From the NCBI GenBank assembly GCA_951230915.1, contig OX579640.1, forward strand, positions 11,056,981 to 11,120,980: a DNA stretch of 64,000 nt. The letters are read 5' to 3'. Shown here in pieces: positions 58,380 to 64,000 of this stretch. The notes under the pieces were generated by a model, which saw only the letters and a list, made by a program, of their open reading frames with translations, did no database searches and had not been told where the DNA came from. A program made the translations under genes and the position numbers. Position 1 is the stretch's first letter. Each line of letters starts with the position of its first letter. Origin of the DNA: Antitrichia curtipendula (lineage: Eukaryota; Streptophyta; Bryopsida; Hypnales; Leucodontaceae).

Positions 58380-59320
58380 TTAACCCCTAAAGGTCCAAGG
58401 CCTTTTTCTGCCAAAAAACACTCCAAACTGCCATTTCTATAGCAAAGAGTAAAAAAATTTGAAAATGTTTTTTTCCCCACATCTAACCATAGGATCTTAC
58501 ACCTAACTAGTATAAGAATGTGTGGAATTTTTTTTAGAATTTTTGACCGCACACATTGCAAGATATCTGCATTTAAAGTGAAAAAAACAAGTTTTTCAGC
58601 ACATTGCGGGACTAGATTTTTTGACTTCGAACATTTTTAACTTAAAATTTTTGCACTACAGCATTTTGAGCTTTAAATCTTTATAGTAGAGAATTGAGTT
58701 GAGAGGCTAGGAAAAAAAAGAAAGTTAAAAAAAACTTAATTATCATTCTTAAAAAAATTGTTAAGTAGAAGTAGGTACAAGATAGAAGGAATATCTAAAA
58801 TATTCATATATTTTAGATGGAATTAAAATGCACTAATCCCAATGGTGAGATTGTTCTAGCAAGTAAACTAAACCATGAAAAAAAGAAAAAATTGAGAAAA
58901 TTGGAAAATTGCATTCAGAAATGAATCCTAGAAAAAAAAAATTCAAGAAGATGCTCTAACTGCCCGAAAAACAAGAATGTCCATAACTTTCTCATAACAC
59001 ATTCAAATGAAATGAATCAAAGCTTTCCAGATAGACAAAAATATATTCTATGAGGAAAAAAATATTAAAATAAAAAATTCAAATTTTTGCAAATTTATTT
59101 TTTGCTGCCCAGGCTGCCTCCCATCCCCTGTTTTGAGCTTATTTGGTCATAACTTTTGTTCCTGGGCACCAATTGTGAAAAAAATTATATTCCCACAAAG
59201 CTCATCAGTTTTTCTATCTTCAAAACAAGTTTCGAAAAATCACAACAAAAATTCAGCCCATAGGTACCTGCCCAAAATCCCATTTGTCCCCCGAAGAGAC
59301 AATGATCTTTTAGGGGTTAA
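58380..59320. mobile_element. TTAA/CCCC element, 941 bp
   Basis: TTAA 58380-58383, left terminus CCCCTAAAGGTCC, right terminus GATCTTTTAGGGG, TTAA 59317-59320. Full-length relative of the copies at 9155 (same orientation), 12179 and 37570 (inverse). Conserved interior strings include CAAGAAGATGCTCTAA and CATAACTTTTGTTCC. No transposase frame. Confidence 0.88.
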
Positions 59321-59671
59321 TGGATGAATATTTTTCTAGTACGTGATATTATGAATTTTCCATGACTATATAAAACAAATGAATTTGCATCTTGAGAAAT
59401 TGTCATTGATATCATTTTTTTAGCAAAAAGTGAAAATAATTAGTATATATAAAAAGACAATTCAATTTAATTCTTTTGAAGAAGTACAAATAGAAATGGA
59501 GATTGGTGTGATAGAAGATTTATTAATTCATTATTTTATATTCTACACCCCAAAAAAACTTATTAATGACCTTCAAGTCAAATGCCACTATCAAGTTAAA
59601 TTTATCCCTTTTTTTATAGAGCTATAAATTTTTTTGATATTTTTCACTTGTAAAAAAATATATTTTCTATT

Positions 59672-59871
59672 NNNNNNNNNNNNNNNNNNNNNNNNNNNNN
59701 NNNNNNNNNNNNNNNNNNNNNNNNNNNNNNNNNNNNNNNNNNNNNNNNNNNNNNNNNNNNNNNNNNNNNNNNNNNNNNNNNNNNNNNNNNNNNNNNNNNN
59801 NNNNNNNNNNNNNNNNNNNNNNNNNNNNNNNNNNNNNNNNNNNNNNNNNNNNNNNNNNNNNNNNNNNNNNN
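59672..59871. other. Assembly gap, exactly 200 N
   Basis: A round-number run of N suggests a placeholder of unknown true length between contigs. Order and distance across it are not supported by the sequence. Confidence 0.98.
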
Positions 59872-61890
59872 GGAATTGTTGAAATTATTTGGCATGCAAA
59901 AATTGACTTCCACGCTACTTCACAATCAAATACATCAAAATGATTTACTCGTATTGGAACATCTACCAAATAGCACAAAGTTTGGTAGATAGAATACAAT
60001 CATTAACACTAAGTCAAAGAAATGGAAAAGATGTGCCCAAATTCCATATGCATATGAACTACAATCTTGATCCTTATGAAAAATCTTATAAAAATCATCA
60101 ACCATATAAGTAAGATTACTTGAGAATCCTACTGAATTTTATTGTAAATTTGTAAACTCTATTTGTTGCAAGTAATGGAACACCCAACTATAATGCTTTG
60201 TCAATTGTTTTCATATACATGTATGGTGCTAGTTCCATGGATCTTGATTTATAGAAATTGGCAATCCATTTTACTAACTCTACTTGGTCTCCTCCCATTC
60301 TTTTATAGCACTTTCAGAATTTTGAATATTGCACCTTATGACATAGTGACCCATGTTGTATCCATTATCCCTACCACCTATCCACCCTAATGCAAACATC
60401 TTTGAATTCTACTAAATGGTGCCTAATTTTTTGTAATATAGCTAGGCCTTCCCTTCCTTAATTTCGAGAATGATATTGTTAGCTTCTCAAAATCTTTGTA
60501 TTCTTTTGAAGATTCAATGTCTTCAAATTTTATAAATGAAAGTACTAGCACTATTTTTTTTGTACTTCTATCTTGGATGGCTGTTTTATTTTTATGTGGT
60601 ACTAAATAGTGTTGTGGAATTATCTCATCCATCATTGTTCCATCAAAAATACTATCTTCTACATTACGCATTCGTGAAATTGCAAGGCGTTTTGTTTTCC
60701 GTACTTGGGCCTATTTTTCCTATTTGTTTCAAAGTTCTCTCATATTGTGCTTTAGAATGAGCTTTCTTCTTCATATTCACATTATCTTTCCCTCTCTCTT
60801 TTGTCATTATGGATTTTTTTTATAGTTTTATAAGATTAATGAATGGAATTAGCAAGTGATTTTAAAAAAGCTCAAGGTGGTGAAGGCAAGTAATATTTTC
60901 TATGATTCTATCTACCTTTCATATGTACTTATTTTTGGACATGAAAGCAACCTTTTACATTGTAGTTCTTTTACTTTTTTGAAAAGTAAAAGGACACTTC
61001 ATCATGGACCTTTTGCTTTCTCAAGAATGTAAAAGGAACCATCATTATAATTCCTTTTCTTTATTAAAAATTAGAAGTATACTTGTTTTTCTATTTTTTG
61101 CATGAAACTTTTAGAATAGCTTATATTCATCATTTCCTACATGGGAAGCTTCCTTGGCCATCATTTTAACCTTAAAATTCTTTCATGTTTAGAGGTCCAA
61201 AATTGCTTTAAAATAGTAGTTTTTAAATCAATACTTAATCTTCATCCATAGGATCATTGCAAGGAACACCATGTTGTTTTTATAGTGTTTTACACAACAT
61301 TCATGATTTTTTTGGAAGTACTTTACAATTGGAAACCGATTTTAAGAAAATATAAAAATATGTTTATTGTATACACCATTGATAAGAAGGTATCCTAGGA
61401 AGGAAAATCATAGAAAAATTCTCTAAATAGGAAAAATAGAATAGTGCAAAATCTCATGAAATTAGGTACTTTCATATTTTAATTTGTAAAAATTAGAAAA
61501 ATAAATTTAAAATAAAAATAAAAATAATCCGTGTAGGAAGAGTTGATGGTAATGAGATTTCACCAAAAGGATGATCTTAGAATCATCTTCAATGTTCAAA
61601 ATTATGTGCAATGGGAGTGTTGCTTGCACTCTTGTGGAGGACATAAAATATTATGTTATCATATTTCCTTTGGTAGATTTATCTTTTCATACTATGCAAA
61701 TAGACCATGAAAATTACGGCCCAAAATCATTAAATTTGGGGACTCTAAAACGTAGTAAAATCCTAAACCTTACAGTAGGACAAATCAACAAAATGATTTT
61801 TAAATATAAAATGATTTTGCTTAATTTCTAAAATAATAATTTTTTTGATTTCCATCAAGTTAGATATGTTCAATAGAAATCTCATATTCA
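59872..61890. other. AT-rich gene-poor DNA
   Basis: Frames at 60163-60390 (plus) and 60423-60671 (minus) are not recognised. Nothing else seen. Confidence 0.4.
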
Positions 61891-61979
61891 TTGGACTCGT
61901 TCTTCAAAAGTTATAGCGGATGACAAGAGAGTCATTCTCATTGTGATGGAGAATAGGATCGGTATTTCTTACAACGATC

Positions 61980-62811
61980 CCATACTATTTTTTAACAAAT
62001 CCAACCATAGAATCTTTTAGTTAACTTATTAGAGTACAACCTCAAAAATTTGAGAATAAAAATCTTACCAATTGCAAGATTATGATGCATTGGTTTCAAA
62101 AAGTAGTATTCTGAATTCTTTTCAAATGGTTAGATTTCATCTTTCAAATATTTTACCCAAAAATATGTAGATTCTACAACTTGCAACCCTCCATAATATG
62201 TTAAAAAAATAAGTTGAAAACACATATAAAAAATTAAAAAAATAATAACTTCATATTCATGCTTGAAAAAAATAGTAAACAGAAAGAAGTAGAGAATGGT
62301 TTAAAATACTAAATTGTCAAGAATTTAGTTATGGAATTGAAAAATGCCAATTTCAGTGGTTGTAATGTTGTAATAAACAATCTACATCCTATAATTTTAT
62401 TTTTTTCAAAAAACATTGAAAATTTAGTACATTCAAGGATTTCAAAGTTTATTTTAGGATAAAGATTTCACAAGTGCCCACAAACTACAACCGTTCATAA
62501 CTTTCATCTCATTAATTAAAATAGAATGATTCAAAGCTTTCTACATATACATAAATCTAGAAAATTAGTTTCAAACTTTTATTTTTTGAAAAAGTGAATT
62601 TTTGGAGCTACCTTAGTTGGAAAAAACCCATCATACAATGACTTTTTAATCATGTATTTAAAAAAAATAAAAATTGATGGGCCCTAAAGCTACTCTAAAA
62701 CCACATATTTTGCAAAAATTTCAAAGAAAAAACATTAAAATTCTAGTCGTAGTGAGCTGCCCAAAATTGCTATGTTGCCAAAAAATAAGGTTTGGTCTTT
62801 CAACCTGGGTT
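61980..62811. mobile_element. Degenerate copy of the 940-bp TTAA/CCCC family
   Basis: The right part reads GTGAGCTGCCCAAAATTGCT then ATGTTGCCAAAAAA, the reverse complement of the left part of the 37570 copy; it ends near a TTAA at 62812. The left end is decayed. Further remnants of the same interior occur from about 63310 to 63980. Confidence 0.6.
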
Positions 62812-64000
62812 ATTAATTACCTTGAAATTTATAAGATTTATTTTTATTTCAATGTCAAAGTGGATAACTAAAAATATGTTTACAAAATATATGTGCTAAT
62901 TTTATTTGAATGGATATATTAATATTTACAAATAAACATTTGAGCCATTTGTTTTAGGCTGGATTTATTATAAAACCTATGAGAAATTTGATTTTGTAGA
63001 AAATGAAAGCAAAAAAATAAATGAAATTTTTTATTGTACACAATTCTTGAATTCTTAGTAAATAAAAACATGCGATGCACATTGTTTACAAGAACACATT
63101 TACCACTGGGATTGACAACTCCCATTTTCAACTCAAAATTTTTAACAATGTAATTTTGTCTTTCACCAAGTACTACCTTCCACTTTACAATTTTTGCAAA
63201 ATTAAATATAAAAATTGTTTGATTAGGTTTGCAAGTCTTAAAGCCAATTTGGCATCAACAAACACTAAAAATTTCATTTACACGTGCAAAGAGCAAGAAT
63301 TCTAATTTTTATTTTGGAATATTCAACTAAAGGGCCTTACACTAGATTAGTATGAGAAAGTTTGAAAGAAAAGACAACAAATTCAGTTATGTTAGAACAA
63401 GCATGACTATATTATATATATTTGAATCCTATAGTCTTACATTCTTTTGTAGTACAAATTTTGAATTCAAATCAATTTATGCTAAAGATGTTAGTTGAAA
63501 GTTTGGAACAAATCAATACAACAAAAATCCCATTATTACCATTCTTTAGGAAATGTTGAGTTCTACTATTTACAATATTGAAGGAAAAACTAAATTACTG
63601 ATGGTTCTAAAATATAATTGCAACAAACTAAATCTAGTAATGAGATTATCCTAAAAAGAAGAATTTATTAAATGGACCTCTTTATCATTTTGAAATTATG
63701 GATACTGATTTTACCATTAGATCCAATACATTTGTTTGTGCAAGAATTTGTTAAGATTGTTTCCAAAACATATACCTTTCAAACCTGCACAAAAATTCTT
63801 TAGATGGCATAAATCAAATCTTTCTACATTATAAAAGAATTTAATCACTTAAAAAAAAAGGACAAACCTAATTTATAAAGTTCTCTCTAAATAATCTTGC
63901 AATGAGTGGGGTTAGGATCTTTAATTTTCTACCAATTAATTTATTAAAAAATATGAATAACTTTACTTTAGACATGATTGTTTTGAAATAATTTTGGATC
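62812..64000. other. AT-rich DNA with a truncated TTAA-family remnant
   Basis: From about 63330 the text follows the family interior (CTTACACTAGATTAGTATGA, then AATGAGATTATCCTA near 63636) and runs off the window end. No gene. Confidence 0.45.

Noticed and set aside
60423..60671. Minus-strand 82-codon frame with charged residues
   Set aside because: No recognisable domain, surrounded by AT-rich non-coding DNA; length expected by chance.
1..64000. CRISPR arrays, tRNA or rRNA genes, bacterial-type operons
   Set aside because: No spaced direct repeats of CRISPR form, no tRNA cloverleaf motifs (A and B boxes together) and no rRNA segments were seen; the window is eukaryotic nuclear DNA.

Overview
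This window is nuclear DNA of a land plant. It contains a cytosolic ribosomal protein gene of plant type, a J-domain protein with a plastid-transit-like N-terminus, a Myb/SANT-like DNA-binding protein, a plant-type L-gulonolactone oxidase, a tandem-C2 protein and a phytocyanin remnant, all with GT-AG introns and long AT-rich intergenic DNA. I lean towards a non-seed plant such as a bryophyte or lycophyte, but the sequence alone does not prove it. A block of exactly 200 N (59672-59871) marks a scaffold join.

Layout. 1-1.9 kb: RPL27A (minus), with site II and telobox-like motifs upstream. 2-4.4 kb: a palindrome-rich repeat, a Stowaway-like element and a chain of TTAA-flanked miniature elements. 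4.6-7.9 kb: four-exon J-domain gene (plus). 8-15.6 kb: repeats, including three TTAA elements of 230-934 bp, a 250-bp TTAA element and a polypurine minisatellite. 15.6-20 kb: minisatellite, long GC-richer leader and the Myb/SANT-like gene (plus). 20.6-22.9 kb: miniature elements. 23.1-27.5 kb: five-exon L-gulonolactone oxidase (minus), with foldback elements in two introns. 28-48 kb: gene-poor, holding a gag-only Ty1-copia-like relic and many nested miniature transposons. 48-51.1 kb: a small membrane-protein ORF and a phytocyanin remnant. 52.3-57.4 kb: nine-exon double-C2 gene (minus). 58.4-64 kb: further TTAA elements, the gap and AT-rich sequence.

The genes show no operon-like linkage and act in unrelated processes: translation, plastid or membrane chaperoning, transcription, ascorbate-type lactone oxidation, and membrane or lipid binding.

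The most distinctive content is a dense community of non-autonomous DNA elements. One group of at least 16 copies is bounded by TTAA, with termini starting mostly CCCCTAAA or CCC, the arrangement used by piggyBac-type transposons. A second group is bounded by TA with termini starting AGGTA. For each group, one insertion can be compared with an uninterrupted copy of the same host repeat inside this window, which shows the target duplication (TTAA or TA) directly. Nesting gives a partial order of events. The double-C2 gene is also notable: both C2 halves repeat the same chain of intron phases, lack the usual calcium-ligand aspartates, and share a non-coding repeat across several introns.
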